Shown: one piece after another, positions 1 through 9,110 of the stretch | Position numbering within the stretch: position 1 is the first letter of the stretch | Layout: each line of letters starts with the position of its first letter | DNA from: UBA7330 sp043554545 | Lineage (GTDB): Bacteria; Bacteroidota; Bacteroidia; Cytophagales; Cyclobacteriaceae | Direction of reading: 5' to 3' | NCBI GenBank assembly: GCA_043554545.1 | Contig: CP121337.1 | Coordinates: 434,001 to 498,000 of the forward strand | Length of the DNA stretch: 64,000 nt | Position numbers and translations under genes: made by a program | Notes under the pieces: model-generated | What the model was told of the DNA's origin: nothing | The model's input: only the letters and a program-made list of their open reading frames with translations | Databases searched by the model: none

Positions 1-818
1 TGGCGCTTTCCTGGTTCTATACGGCAGATGAAAAGTATGCCAGAAAAGCAGTGGAGATTCTTGAAACCTGGTTTCTCCATCCGGCCACTCGCATGAATCC
101 GAACCTTAATTATGGGCAGGCCATCCCGGGCATCACAGAAGGCAGGGGAATAGGCATTATAGAAACAGGAGATTTTGTAGACCTGGTGAATGGGATTGAA
201 ATGCTCAAAAACGCGGAAGCTATGAGCCTCGAAACTTATGAAGGTTTAAAAGACTGGTTTGAAGCTTATACTTTATGGCTTGTTAGTAGTAAAAATGGAT
301 GGGACGAGCGCATGTATCACAACAATCATGGCACTTCCTATGATAGTCAGGTGGCCTCATTTGCACTTTTTGCTGGTATGGACTCTATCGCATCGATGGT
401 TTTAGATTCAGTCAAAGTAAAACGGATAGATACTCAAATAGCCTCTGATGGGAGGCAGCCATTTGAGCTTAAAAGAACCAAGGCCATGAGTTATAGCATA
501 AAGAATGCTCGCCATTTGATTGAGAATGCAATTCTTGCTGAAAAGATGGGCATTGATCTGTGGAATTATCAATCGCCTGAGGGGGGAAGTATCATGAAAA
601 CCCTCAAATATCTGGTTCCTTTCTATGTGGAAGAAAAAGATTTTCCCTACGAACAAATTGGAGGAATTGAGAAAAATGCAGAAGACCTGCTTGAACTTTT
701 ACATATTTCTTCACTGTATGTTGATAGTGAATTTCTTAAGGAAAGTATCAATCAGTTTCCGGTCAGCTTACCGGATCACAGCATGATGCATTTGTTGTAT
801 CCGAAGTGTGAAAAATAA
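1..818 (+). CDS. alginate lyase family protein, 5' end missing
   Basis: The reading frame is open from base 3 at the left edge, so the start lies outside the window and 271 C-terminal residues are visible. Motifs of the Alginate_lyase superfamily (PF05426, the PL5-type alpha/alpha toroid) are present: an early NLNYGQ stretch followed by the PGITEGRGIGIIET segment, and later NNHGTSYD, which holds the Asn-His pair used in catalysis by PL5 enzymes. Known family members cleave alginate or related uronic-acid polymers by beta-elimination in the periplasm or outside the cell. The signal peptide cannot be seen. The GTG at base 51 is only an internal codon, because coding similarity extends upstream of it. 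The exact substrate is not predictable. Confidence 0.85.
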   Translation, partial: ALSWFYTADEKYARKAVEILETWFLHPATRMNPNLNYGQAIPGITEGRGIGIIETGDFVDLVNGIEMLKNAEAMSLETYEGLKDWFEAYTLWLVSSKNGWDERMYHNNHGTSYDSQVASFALFAGMDSIASMVLDSVKVKRIDTQIASDGRQPFELKRTKAMSYSIKNARHLIENAILAEKMGIDLWNYQSPEGGSIMKTLKYLVPFYVEEKDFPYEQIGGIEKNAEDLLELLHISSLYVDSEFLKESINQFPVSLPDHSMMHLLYPKCEK

Positions 819-1026
819 GCCTCCTTTCCAGTATAAAAATGTGATTTTTTAATCATTTTCTGAATAAAACACCAAAATATTTCAATTTATTTTTTGATTA
901 TAAGTAAGGCAAATTCCCCCTTTTTGCTTCACAGGGTGCATAATCGGCTTTTGTTTGGAATAAAGACTTAAATCAATCTAAACAAAATTCTTAACCAAAA
1001 GCTTATACCTGCCTAAATACAAATAC

Positions 1027-1518
1027 ATGAAAATCAAAAACTCAATTATGATGATGATCCTCACAGTGATGATCGCATCGACAGGACTAAAAGCTCAAGA
1101 CAAAACCATCGTAGAACTTGCAGTAGGCACCGAATCTCTTTCCACCTTAGTGGCTGCCGTGAAAGCAGGTGGATTGGTAGAAACATTAAGTGGAAAAGGA
1201 CCTTTTACAGTCTTTGCTCCAACTAATGAAGCCTTCAATAATTTGCCAGAGGGCGTTTTGGATATGTTATTGAAGCCGGAAAATAAAGATAAGCTGGTTT
1301 CTATTTTAACTTACCATGTGGTTTCAGGGACGGTGAAATCAACGAGTCTGGCAAATGGAATGAGTGCTGCAACAGTACAGGGTGACGATATCAAAGTGGA
1401 TTTGACCTCAGGTGTAAAAATTAATGATGCAAAAGTTTCGGCTGCTGATATCATGGCATCTAATGGGGTAGTGCATGTAATTGATAAAGTAATCTTACCT
1501 CCAAGTTTAAATTTATAG
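1027..1518 (+). CDS. secreted fasciclin (FAS1) domain protein
   Basis: This 163-residue protein has an N-terminal signal peptide ending near LKAQD and then a single FAS1 domain filling the rest. FAS1 hallmarks are visible: the FTVFAPTNEAF block (H1), the LTYHVVSG block, and the C-terminal NGVVHVIDKVILPP block (H2). FAS1 domains mediate adhesion or surface association, and bacterial single-domain versions are usually secreted. It stands alone between the lyase and xerD and is followed by a good terminator, so it is probably monocistronic. The ATG at 1027 is supported by the signal peptide directly after it. Confidence 0.92.
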   Translation: MKIKNSIMMMILTVMIASTGLKAQDKTIVELAVGTESLSTLVAAVKAGGLVETLSGKGPFTVFAPTNEAFNNLPEGVLDMLLKPENKDKLVSILTYHVVSGTVKSTSLANGMSAATVQGDDIKVDLTSGVKINDAKVSAADIMASNGVVHVIDKVILPPSLNL

Positions 1519-1524
1519 CTCATT

Positions 1525-1566
1525 AGTGGCTGATCAAATGGACGGGGTCAGTCACTTTTATTTTTT
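1525..1566 (+). terminator. rho-independent terminator after the fasciclin gene
   Basis: A 9-bp stem (AGTGGCTGA with TCAGTCACT, one G-U pair) closes a 14-base loop and is followed by TTTATTTTTT. It starts 7 bases after the stop codon at 1518. Confidence 0.7.
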
Positions 1567-1592
1567 CATATATCGTTAACATTCCATCAAGT

Positions 1593-2492
1593 TTAGTTCC
1601 TTGGATGAAAGTCTTTGATGACCTGCTTCAGGTAATCTCGATCCAGGTGGGTGTATATCTCGGTTGTCGTAATTGACTCATGACCCAGCATTTCCTGGAC
1701 AGCACGTAAATCTGCTCCACCTTCAATCAGGTGAGTAGCGAAGGAATGACGGAAAGTGTGAGGGCTGATGGTCTTTTTTAAGCCCACTTTCAATGCTAGC
1801 TCTTTAATGATCATAAAGATCATGACCCGGGACAAGCTGCTGCCTCTCTTATTCAGAAACAGGAAATCTTCTTGTCCTTGCTTGATGGACAAATGCACCC
1901 GAACCTGATCCCGGTAAATCTTGATTTGTTTCAGTGCTTCCCTGCCAATGGGGACCAGCCTTTCTTTATTCCCTTTCCCAACTACCCTCAGAAATCCAAT
2001 GTCCTCATAAATATTGCTCATTTTGAGTGCAACTAACTCCGATACCCTGAGTCCCGAACTGTATAATGTCTCCAGCATGGCTCTGTTACGTGTTCCTTCT
2101 GGTTTTGACAGGTCTATAGCGGCAAGTAATTGTTCGATCTCATGAAACTCCAATGTGTCCGGGAGCTTTCTCCCCAGCTTGGGAGATTCGAGCAATTCGG
2201 AAGGATCTGTATCCATTAATTGTTCATAAAGCATAAATCGATAGAAAGATTTTATGCCAGAAAGTAAACGTGCCTGAGAATAGGCTGACAGTCCTAATTC
2301 ACCAATAAATTCAACAAAATCAATGAGCTCTTTTTGTGTAACTTTAAGTGGAGAGATTTCAATTTTTTTGATTTCGAAAAACTCCTTTAATTTCGTAACA
2401 TCTCTTGAGTAGGCTTCAATGCTGTTTTCTGATAGTGATCTTTCTATTTTCAGATAATCTTTGAACTGCTTGATGTAGATGTCCCAACTCAT
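1593..2492 (-). CDS. xerD: site-specific tyrosine recombinase XerD
   Basis: The protein has 299 residues, the normal XerC/D length, with an N-terminal SAM-like core-binding domain (about 1-100) and a C-terminal catalytic domain. The full catalytic set is visible: Arg149 (SSGLRVSEL), Lys173, His245 and Arg248 (HTFRHSF), His271 (LGHES) and nucleophile Tyr280 (EIYTHL). Xer recombinases resolve chromosome dimers at dif during division. The gene is divergent from aroQ with 52 bp between them, a housekeeping context with no sign of a mobile element, so XerD is far more likely than a phage integrase. Confidence 0.93.
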   Translation of the reverse strand: MSWDIYIKQFKDYLKIERSLSENSIEAYSRDVTKLKEFFEIKKIEISPLKVTQKELIDFVEFIGELGLSAYSQARLLSGIKSFYRFMLYEQLMDTDPSELLESPKLGRKLPDTLEFHEIEQLLAAIDLSKPEGTRNRAMLETLYSSGLRVSELVALKMSNIYEDIGFLRVVGKGNKERLVPIGREALKQIKIYRDQVRVHLSIKQGQEDFLFLNKRGSSLSRVMIFMIIKELALKVGLKKTISPHTFRHSFATHLIEGGADLRAVQEMLGHESITTTEIYTHLDRDYLKQVIKDFHPRN

Positions 2493-2544
2493 GGTTTAGC
2501 TAAATTAGCCTGAGCGGGGCAATTCACCATAGGTAAGCAAGACA

Positions 2545-2958
2545 ATGGATATAATAATTATCAACGGACCGAATCTAAATTTGCTCGGAAAGCGTGAGAC
2601 CAGCATTTATGGCAACCAATCGTTCGAAGACTATTTCGGCGAACTGAAGAAGCTTTTTCCGGAAGTGAACCTCACCTACTTTCAGTCTAACCATGAGGGT
2701 GCGCTTATCGATAAACTACATGAGGTGGGGTATGCATACGATGGGATCATCGTCAATCTGGCCGGATTCACCCATACGTCTGTTGCATTGGCAGATGCCA
2801 TTGCGGCTATTACGACGCCAGTGGTGGAGGTTCATATTTCGAATATTCATGCGAGAGAGGATTTCCGGCAGCATACTTATACCGGTTCCAAAAGTGTCGG
2901 CATTATCTCAGGTCTTGGTCTGAAGGGTTATGAAATGGCTGTCCGCTATTTTTCCTGA
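2545..2958 (+). CDS. aroQ: type II 3-dehydroquinate dehydratase
   Basis: This 137-residue protein matches the small dodecameric type II dehydroquinase, which converts 3-dehydroquinate to 3-dehydroshikimate in the cytoplasmic shikimate pathway. The diagnostic N-terminal block GPNLNLLGKRE with Arg17 and Tyr22 (active-site lid residues) is present, as are the FTHTSVAL block and EVHISNIHARE with the catalytic histidine. It heads a tight three-gene operon: marC begins 5 bases after its stop. Length and motifs are intact. Confidence 0.96.
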   Translation: MDIIIINGPNLNLLGKRETSIYGNQSFEDYFGELKKLFPEVNLTYFQSNHEGALIDKLHEVGYAYDGIIVNLAGFTHTSVALADAIAAITTPVVEVHISNIHAREDFRQHTYTGSKSVGIISGLGLKGYEMAVRYFS

Positions 2959-2963
2959 AGCAA

Positions 2964-3536
2964 ATGTTCAACCTGAAGGAAATATTTTCTGTTACCCTAA
3001 TTCTTTTCTCGGTTATTGACATCTTAGGCAGTATTCCCATCGTGATCGATCTCCGAAAAAAAATAGGCCACATTCAATCAGAAAAGGCTACCCTGGCTTC
3101 AGGGGCTATTATGGTTGTTTTCCTCTTTCTGGGAGAGGGTATCCTTAACTTATTTGGTATTGATGTTTCATCATTTGCAATAGCGGGTGCTGTGATCATG
3201 TTTATACTGGGGATGGAAATGATACTAGGCCGTCAGTTTTTCAAAACGGATGCCAGTGATCTCTCCTCAACTTCCATTGTGCCAATAGCTTTTCCGCTCA
3301 TCGCAGGGGCAGGTACAATGACCACACTAATTGCACTTAAGGCAGAATATCAAACCTTGAATATTCTTATCGCCATACTTTTGAATGTAATAATTGTATA
3401 TCTGGTCTTGAAATCAAGCGGTTGGCTGGAAAGGAAAATTGGGAACGCAGGATTTAATATAATGCGAAAGGTATTTGGAATTATATTACTATCAATTGCA
3501 ATAAAATTATTTAAAAATCACTGGTTTATCCCATGA
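2964..3536 (+). CDS. MarC/UPF0056 family integral membrane protein
   Basis: The 190-residue sequence is almost wholly hydrophobic, with about six membrane segments, and fits the MarC family (PF01914): an opening segment with DILGSIPIV, an internal FPLIAGAGTMTT motif and a closing hydrophobic helix. The biochemical role of MarC proteins is not settled; the old link to multiple antibiotic resistance has been disputed. It lies between aroQ and rnhA, overlapping rnhA by four bases (ATGA), so it is translationally coupled. The neighbours suggest co-expression rather than shared function. Confidence 0.88.
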   Translation: MFNLKEIFSVTLILFSVIDILGSIPIVIDLRKKIGHIQSEKATLASGAIMVVFLFLGEGILNLFGIDVSSFAIAGAVIMFILGMEMILGRQFFKTDASDLSSTSIVPIAFPLIAGAGTMTTLIALKAEYQTLNILIAILLNVIIVYLVLKSSGWLERKIGNAGFNIMRKVFGIILLSIAIKLFKNHWFIP

Positions 3537-3997
3537 TCAATTTATACACAGATGGAGCGGCTAAGGGTAATCCTGGCAATGGAGGTTTTGGTACAATCCT
3601 AGAGTTTAAAGGCAAACGAAAGGAGCTTTCGGAAGGGTTTAGGCTCACAACGAATAACCGAATGGAATTGCTGGCAGTAATTAAGGGCCTGGAGGCTATT
3701 AAGAAGTCAGGGTGGGAAGTGCATGTTTATTCTGATTCTAAATATGTAGTTGATGCGGTAGAGAAAGGCTGGGTAAAAAACTGGGTGGCCAAAGGGTTTA
3801 AGGGAAAGAAGAATGGTGATCTGTGGGAAAGGTTCTTGAAAAGCTACTACCGGCACCAGGTTAAATTTCATTGGATCAAGGGTCATGCTGGCCATCCAGA
3901 GAATGAACGTTGCGATGAATTAGCTGTTGCTGCCGCTGAAAGTGATGATTTGCAAATTGATACCGTCTTTGAGAAAGAGCAGCAAGCAAGGGGATAG
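3533..3997 (+). CDS. rnhA: ribonuclease HI
   Basis: A 154-residue RNase H1 that cleaves RNA in RNA-DNA hybrids during replication and repair. The acidic metal-binding residues are in place: Asp7 (LYTDGAAKGNPG), Glu45 (NNRMELLA), Asp68 (VYSDSKYV) and Asp128 near the end of WIKGHAGHPENERCDELA. The basic handle region with tryptophans (about residues 80-98) is present. It overlaps marC by four bases and is the last gene of the aroQ-marC-rnhA operon. Confidence 0.96.
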   Translation: MINLYTDGAAKGNPGNGGFGTILEFKGKRKELSEGFRLTTNNRMELLAVIKGLEAIKKSGWEVHVYSDSKYVVDAVEKGWVKNWVAKGFKGKKNGDLWERFLKSYYRHQVKFHWIKGHAGHPENERCDELAVAAAESDDLQIDTVFEKEQQARG

Positions 3998-4072
3998 AAT
4001 AACTTACCTTTATTCTGGCTCGTGTTTTGTTTGGTCTATTGTTAAATTTACGCTACTCAAAATCGCCAGAAA

Positions 4073-6898
4073 ATGAAATATCTCTTACTCGCCCTATTTT
4101 CATTCACTTTTGTATTACAATCTTCAGCTCAGTTTGGTGGGCTTGGAAGGGCACTTAAGGAAAAGGCAGGAGAGGTATTAAAGGAAAAGGGCAGAGACTA
4201 TGCGGAAGAAAAAGTCTCAGAAAAGGCCGATTCTTACGATACCACTACTTTCAATTATGCCATCGCCTTTTTAGACAAAGCAGAATCTTTTGAAAACACC
4301 CAGGAAGGTGAAGGCGTGGTGAAAGGTTTGGACAGGTTCCTATCAAAAGACAATGAGAAATCAGACCTTGAAGTTGCTCGTGATCTCTACGAAAGGGGAA
4401 GGATACACTATAACATGAGAAGCTATTGGGCAAGTGAAAAATATTTATGGTTGTCCATATGGGCTTATTATGAACTGGATGAAACAGAAGATCCGGTATT
4501 CCTTAAAGCTGTTGGCACACTGGCCTTGCTTTATAACAACATGGGCCGATACGAAATAGCGGATACCACCAATGCCTATGCATTAGATAAATGGAAGATC
4601 AGTGAGGGAGTTGAAAGCAAGGGCTACGCAGCAGAATATAACAACCAGGCAGTGATTGCTTTCAACATGGGAGAATATAATAAGGCTGAAAAAATCTACA
4701 ATGAAGCACTGGATTTGATTGAGATAGTTGAGGGTTCTGAGTCCGTACCTTTCGCCATAGCGCATAATAATCTTGGTATTCTTTATCAGCACATGGGAAG
4801 AAGTGAAGAAGCCCTGGAAATGATCAATAAGTGTTTGGACATCGCAGAAGATGAGCTGAGAGAAAAGTCAGGTACTTATATACAACTCATGACCAATAAA
4901 GCTTTGATCCAGCAGGAGAACAAACAGTATGAGGCTGCTGAAGCCACCTATCAGAAAGCCATTGACCTACAGACCAGCAGAGTTAAACTTAATCGTAAAT
5001 CTGATCCAGATTATGCCCACCTACTCAATAACATGGCTTCCCTATACCTGGAGACCGGAAGAACAGATAAAGTAGAAGCCTTGCTAAAAGAAAGCCATGA
5101 CATCTATGTTAGTAAGTTTGATGAGGATCATCCTTCTACCTCTGCAGCAAAAGCTGATCTGGGAAATTTTTATCGTTCCCAAGGTCGGTTTTCAGAAGCT
5201 GAAGGACTGCTGGAGAAAGCATTTGAAAATCGAAAATCCAGTCTTGGAGACACACATCCGGTTACTATCCAAAGCCAGGAAGACCTGGCCATTTTGCAGT
5301 GGCTAAATGGTAACACCCCCGAAGCCACAAAAAATTACGACGAGGTCATGGAATACAGTATGTCCTTCATCAATGAGTTTTTCCCACCCATGAGTGAAGT
5401 GGAGAAGACCAAATATTGGGAGAAGATGAAAAATCGATTTTCTACCTTCTACAATTTTGCACTTGCGAATTCAGTGGACGATCCTACGCTATTGGAAAAG
5501 ATGATTAATTATCGGCTACTCACCAAAGGGATGTTGCTGAGTACCACCACCAAGATAAAAAACACCATCCTGAATAGCGGTGATGAGGAATTGATCAACC
5601 TGTATAACCAATGGCAGGATCAAAAGCGTACACTGGCTATTTATTATTCTTTCTCTAAAGAGGAGGTGAGCAAGCAAAATGTAAACATCGACTCGCTCGA
5701 AGATGCTGCTAATAAGAGTGAAAGATTACTTTCGCAGAAGTCATCGGATTTTGCAGATGCTCTGGTAACAAAAAGTGTGGATTATAAGCAGATTCAGTCA
5801 AGGTTGAAAACAGGAGAAGTAGTAGTAGAAATGATTCAATTCCCTGAATTTAAAAATGCGATGACGGGATCTTATAAATATGCTGCTGTAATTATCAAGC
5901 AGGTTGGCCCGCCAATTGTTACTGTTTTGGAGAATGGAGATCAGCTTGATAAACGATATTATGCGTACTACAACAATGTGATCAGAAATAAGATCAAGGA
6001 TGATTACTCGTATGATCAATACTGGAAGCGGATCAATAATTATTTAAGTGATTCAAAAACAGTTTTCTTTTCTCCGGATGGTGTTTATAGCCAGATAAAT
6101 ATCAATACGTTGAAAGATCCCAATGGTAAGTACCTGGTACAGGACAAGGTGATCAAGTTGATTGGTAGTCCCAAAGACCTATTAGAAGCCTCTTCGACAA
6201 CGGCTTCAGGTAAAAATGCTTTTTTACTTGGCTTTCCCAATTTTGGATCTTCCGACATCGTGCCGCTTCCCGGCACCCAAAAGGAACTTCAACAGGTGAA
6301 GTCTGCGCTTGTCTCCGGTAAATATCAGGTCAAAGATTACACTCAGGCGAATGCAACGGAAGCTAATATTAAGGGAGTGTCTTCTCCTAAAATCATGCAC
6401 ATAGCCACTCATGGATATTTTATGGAAGATATACAGAGCCAGGGGAGTGTTTTTGGCGTGCAGGTGGAATATGCTAAAAACAATCCGTTGCTACGGTCAG
6501 GATTGATGTTGGCAGGTGCTTCCTCTGAAGAGCAGAACGCCTCCTTCAGCGAAGAAGAGAATGGAATACTTACGGCCTATGAAGCGATGAACCTGGACCT
6601 AAATACTACGGAATTGGTCGTACTATCTGCCTGTGAGACGGGAAAAGGTGATGTCAGTTCAGGTGAAGGCGTATATGGTCTTCAGCGTGCATTTGTAATG
6701 GCAGGGGCTGATAAAATGATCATGAGCCTCTGGAAAGTAGATGACGCAGCCACACAGGATTTGATGTCAAGGTTTTATAGAAATTGGATTCTTTCCGGAC
6801 AGGAGATGTCTCAGGCTTTCAGAAATGCTCAAATACAATTGATGGCTACCTATCCGGATCCCTATTACTGGGGTGCTTTTGTCATGGTGGGGAGGTAG
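4073..6898 (+). CDS. secreted TPR-CHAT domain protein
   Basis: The 941-residue protein begins with a signal peptide (to about residue 20), continues with tetratricopeptide repeats from about 90 to 440 (motifs such as NNLGILYQHMGR and NNMASLYLETGR), and ends with a CHAT domain (caspase HetF associated with TPRs) at about 600-941. Both residues of the caspase-like dyad are present: His780 in HIATHGYF and Cys854 in LSACETGKG, so a protease activity is possible. In known systems TPR-CHAT proteins can be proteases switched on by a partner (for example Craspase), but most bacterial ones are uncharacterised. It is not next to a CRISPR or gasdermin gene, and the signal peptide argues for an envelope or extracellular role. 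A degraded copy of its last roughly 70 coding bases plus flank lies at 8381-8491. Confidence 0.9.
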   Translation: MKYLLLALFSFTFVLQSSAQFGGLGRALKEKAGEVLKEKGRDYAEEKVSEKADSYDTTTFNYAIAFLDKAESFENTQEGEGVVKGLDRFLSKDNEKSDLEVARDLYERGRIHYNMRSYWASEKYLWLSIWAYYELDETEDPVFLKAVGTLALLYNNMGRYEIADTTNAYALDKWKISEGVESKGYAAEYNNQAVIAFNMGEYNKAEKIYNEALDLIEIVEGSESVPFAIAHNNLGILYQHMGRSEEALEMINKCLDIAEDELREKSGTYIQLMTNKALIQQENKQYEAAEATYQKAIDLQTSRVKLNRKSDPDYAHLLNNMASLYLETGRTDKVEALLKESHDIYVSKFDEDHPSTSAAKADLGNFYRSQGRFSEAEGLLEKAFENRKSSLGDTHPVTIQSQEDLAILQWLNGNTPEATKNYDEVMEYSMSFINEFFPPMSEVEKTKYWEKMKNRFSTFYNFALANSVDDPTLLEKMINYRLLTKGMLLSTTTKIKNTILNSGDEELINLYNQWQDQKRTLAIYYSFSKEEVSKQNVNIDSLEDAANKSERLLSQKSSDFADALVTKSVDYKQIQSRLKTGEVVVEMIQFPEFKNAMTGSYKYAAVIIKQVGPPIVTVLENGDQLDKRYYAYYNNVIRNKIKDDYSYDQYWKRINNYLSDSKTVFFSPDGVYSQININTLKDPNGKYLVQDKVIKLIGSPKDLLEASSTTASGKNAFLLGFPNFGSSDIVPLPGTQKELQQVKSALVSGKYQVKDYTQANATEANIKGVSSPKIMHIATHGYFMEDIQSQGSVFGVQVEYAKNNPLLRSGLMLAGASSEEQNASFSEEENGILTAYEAMNLDLNTTELVVLSACETGKGDVSSGEGVYGLQRAFVMAGADKMIMSLWKVDDAATQDLMSRFYRNWILSGQEMSQAFRNAQIQLMATYPDPYYWGAFVMVGR

Positions 6899-6943
6899 GT
6901 ATTAGGATTCATAGTATTGTCAAATGCTCAGGCCACGCAATCC
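6833..6943 (+). repeat. direct repeat copy A (end of CHAT gene plus flank)
   Basis: About 110 bases covering the last codons of the CHAT gene, its stop and about 45 bases downstream recur at 8381-8491 in the same orientation with only about ten differences. The shared blocks include ATTGATGGCTACC, GTCATGGTGGGGAGGTA and CATAGTATTGTCAAATGCTC. Confidence 0.85.
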
Positions 6944-7076
6944 ATACTTGGTATCCTCACTAACCGGGGTGGATGAAAATCAAGAAAGGAAAGACCTCAG
7001 CCATTGGTGGGGTACTGGTCTTTCCATTGATTATAAGATGTTTAACTCGATGAACGCTACCTAATCCAATACCATA

Positions 7077-7622
7077 TTAGTAGTTTCTTTTGATTTGTAT
7101 TCTGATGGTATGGGGAGCAAATTCATCTCCTCCAAAGTATGGGTGCAGCATATAGTAAACTCCAGCATCACAGGTAGGTGCGCGTGGAATTGACACTAAC
7201 TGATCCTGGAATCGAAAAACATAAGCATCGGCATTCAGGTATATTTCATAGTATTGGGATTCAAGTAGTGTGGCATTTCCAATTTTTTCACTAATTCTTT
7301 CCCCGTTCACATAGCAGTAAGCAAATATTTCAAGGGTATTATCAAGCCATCTCCAGCCGAACCTCGCACTATTTTCATGATGTGGTGTATTGCAATCTGA
7401 AAAGCCAAATAGCTTGTTGATGTCCCATTGGTTTTCAGGTATGGCAGATTGATAAATCGCAGAGGAATCAAAAATAGCCCAAAATTGAAGATAGGGGGAT
7501 TGGAGGGCCTCGGCTCGGTATACTGAGTAATGATTGCCTTCAGGAATAATGTAGTCTTCGTAGTAATCCCACTGCGACTCACATCCAAATAATACTAAAA
7601 GTAAAGGAACCCACTTTTTCAT
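7077..7622 (-). CDS. putative lipoprotein of unknown function
   Basis: This 181-residue protein starts with a short lipoprotein signal peptide (lipobox LFGC, Cys14), so the mature protein is probably membrane-anchored in the envelope. I do not recognise the domain. Visible features are a conserved-looking C-terminal block HPYFGGDEFAPHTIRIQIKR and many aromatic residues, which suggests a beta-rich fold. It is followed upstream (23 bases) by another small envelope gene in the same direction, so the two are likely cotranscribed. The pair sits between the two copies of the CHAT-tail repeat. Confidence 0.6.
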   Translation of the reverse strand: MKKWVPLLLVLFGCESQWDYYEDYIIPEGNHYSVYRAEALQSPYLQFWAIFDSSAIYQSAIPENQWDINKLFGFSDCNTPHHENSARFGWRWLDNTLEIFAYCYVNGERISEKIGNATLLESQYYEIYLNADAYVFRFQDQLVSIPRAPTCDAGVYYMLHPYFGGDEFAPHTIRIQIKRNY

Positions 7623-7645
7623 AGGGTTTTATTGTTTGGGTTTAA

Positions 7646-8077
7646 TTAATTCCAACAGAGTATCAGTTTCGATTCAAGCGCAGGCAGGCCGTACCTAAAC
7701 CCCCCACCAAATCCAATTTTAACGAACTTGTAAATCCTGATTTGACTTTCAATAAACGGAGTTATGACCACAAATTTATTTCCTGTTATTCCTCCTTTTA
7801 AGTTCAAAGAAATTGATATATCTCTGTAGTGCTTAATGGGAATGTTTATTGCTATACCGGTGTATTGTTGCTTTTCACTGACCTCATTAACTTTATAGTT
7901 TTTAGTTTGATAAAAGGCACTCATGCCCCATCCATTTTTGAAATACCCTGCTTCAGCACCATAATAAGTTCCTGATACAGTATTTACCGACGAAATAGAA
8001 ACTTGCTGAGCAAACACGGAATGTAATCCGAGTGCCAGAGTTATTAAATAGAATATGAGCAGCTTGCCTTTCATCAC
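7646..8077 (-). CDS. small putative outer-membrane or secreted protein
   Basis: A 143-residue protein with a clear signal peptide (cleavage near VFAQQ) and alternating beta-strand patterns rich in Gly and Tyr (GTYYGAEAGYF, GFGGGFRYGLPA). This resembles a small outer-membrane beta-barrel, but no family is recognised. It is the first gene of a probable two-gene unit with the lipoprotein at 7077-7622. The protein is short for a complete barrel, so a truncated gene is possible. Confidence 0.55.
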   Translation of the reverse strand: MMKGKLLIFYLITLALGLHSVFAQQVSISSVNTVSGTYYGAEAGYFKNGWGMSAFYQTKNYKVNEVSEKQQYTGIAINIPIKHYRDISISLNLKGGITGNKFVVITPFIESQIRIYKFVKIGFGGGFRYGLPALESKLILCWN

Positions 8078-8380
8078 CCTTTATTTTATGCTTTTTCTAA
8101 AGATTAATAAAACATATTTCATTGTTGGTCTGAAAAAATAAGTTCCTAGAAAACGAGTTGAATTTTTCATTTCTGTTTGAATTCCGTACTACTAAGTTGG
8201 TACATATAATGGACCTATGTATCGGCAAAAGGCGTATTGTTTGAATTAAGATTATCGCTTAGATTATCAAGTAAATGATCTGGTTGATCAGTCCAATTTC
8301 AGTGCTTGGGTGCCCACTTTCAGGCTGTATTGAGCCGAGATTTCTGAATTAACTAAAGAATCAAGAGGTAACCTGCGCAG

Positions 8381-8491
8381 ATACAATTGATGGCTACCTA
8401 TCCGGATCCCTCTATTTCTGGAGTGCTTTTGTCATGGTGGGGAGGTACGTATTAGGTTTCATAGTATTGTCAAATGCTCAGACCATGTAAT
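8381..8491 (+). repeat. direct repeat copy B (degenerate CHAT-tail fragment)
   Basis: This is the second copy of the segment at 6833-6943. It differs by a few substitutions and a one-base insertion (CCCTCTATTTCTGG against CCCTATTACTGG) and is not attached to any open reading frame, so it is a dead fragment. The two copies bracket 1.4 kb containing two small envelope genes. Confidence 0.85.
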
Positions 8492-8739
8492 TCCTTTTAG
8501 TCAGTCTGAATGAGGAATAACTTTGACCTTTTGGAGCAGGTTTGTTAGGTCACTATCAATGAAGTAGCATGTAAAAAGTATGTTGAGTGAAATGATCTCG
8601 TGAGTGTTTTGGAGAAATAATACTTAGTTGAATGAGTAGCCTCTGACTTTACGATTAGCTTAAAGTTAAAAGTTTCAAACCACTCAGAGTTACTAAATGA
8701 ACTCTGAATTAGATGTTTGAAGCTGTATCCTAGAAATAA

Positions 8740-9110
8740 CTACTGAACCTCGCTGATTTGAACTATGGGCTGTGAATTTGTATATTTGACGGCGTCAGCC
8801 ATTATTTTTTGCGCATGTGGTCCGAATGAATGTTTAAAATCTGCGATCGTTTCATAAAATAAGTGTCCAATGGCTAAGTAGGTAGCGGGTGCATCTGGAG
8901 CTCTGCCAGTCCTTTATCTACAGACGTTGCCTTGATTGCTCACCTAATAAATTTGATACCATAGGCATGTGTTTATTGCTATAGTGCTCGATGTCAAAAT
9001 TGTTACCTTCTCCATTGGGATAGAATATACTTAATTTAATTGATGCTTGTTTTATGTTGTTGAGGGTTAGTTGTATGACTATAAGTAAGATACCCAATAC
9101 TTACATTATG
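8740..9110 (-). pseudogene. EthD-family protein remnant with frameshifts
   Basis: Reading the minus strand in pieces gives an EthD-like protein. First frame: a hydrophobic leader, then IKLSIFYPNGEG and YSNKHMPMVSNLLG. A second frame gives AIKATSVDKGLA. The last frame gives PATYLAIGHLFYETIADF, then FGPHAQKIMADAVKYTN and QPIVQISEVQ before the stop at 8740-8742. These are the conserved blocks of the EthD family (PF07110; dimeric alpha/beta barrel, about 100 residues) in the right order. At least two frame changes are needed, near 8936-8945 and 8903-8912. The hydrophobic leader suggests a once-secreted version. The start codon is unclear. Confidence 0.82.

Noticed and set aside
1593..2492. Tyrosine recombinase as evidence for a mobile element
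   Set aside because: Length, motifs and housekeeping neighbours match chromosomal XerD; no attachment repeats or cargo boundary are seen.
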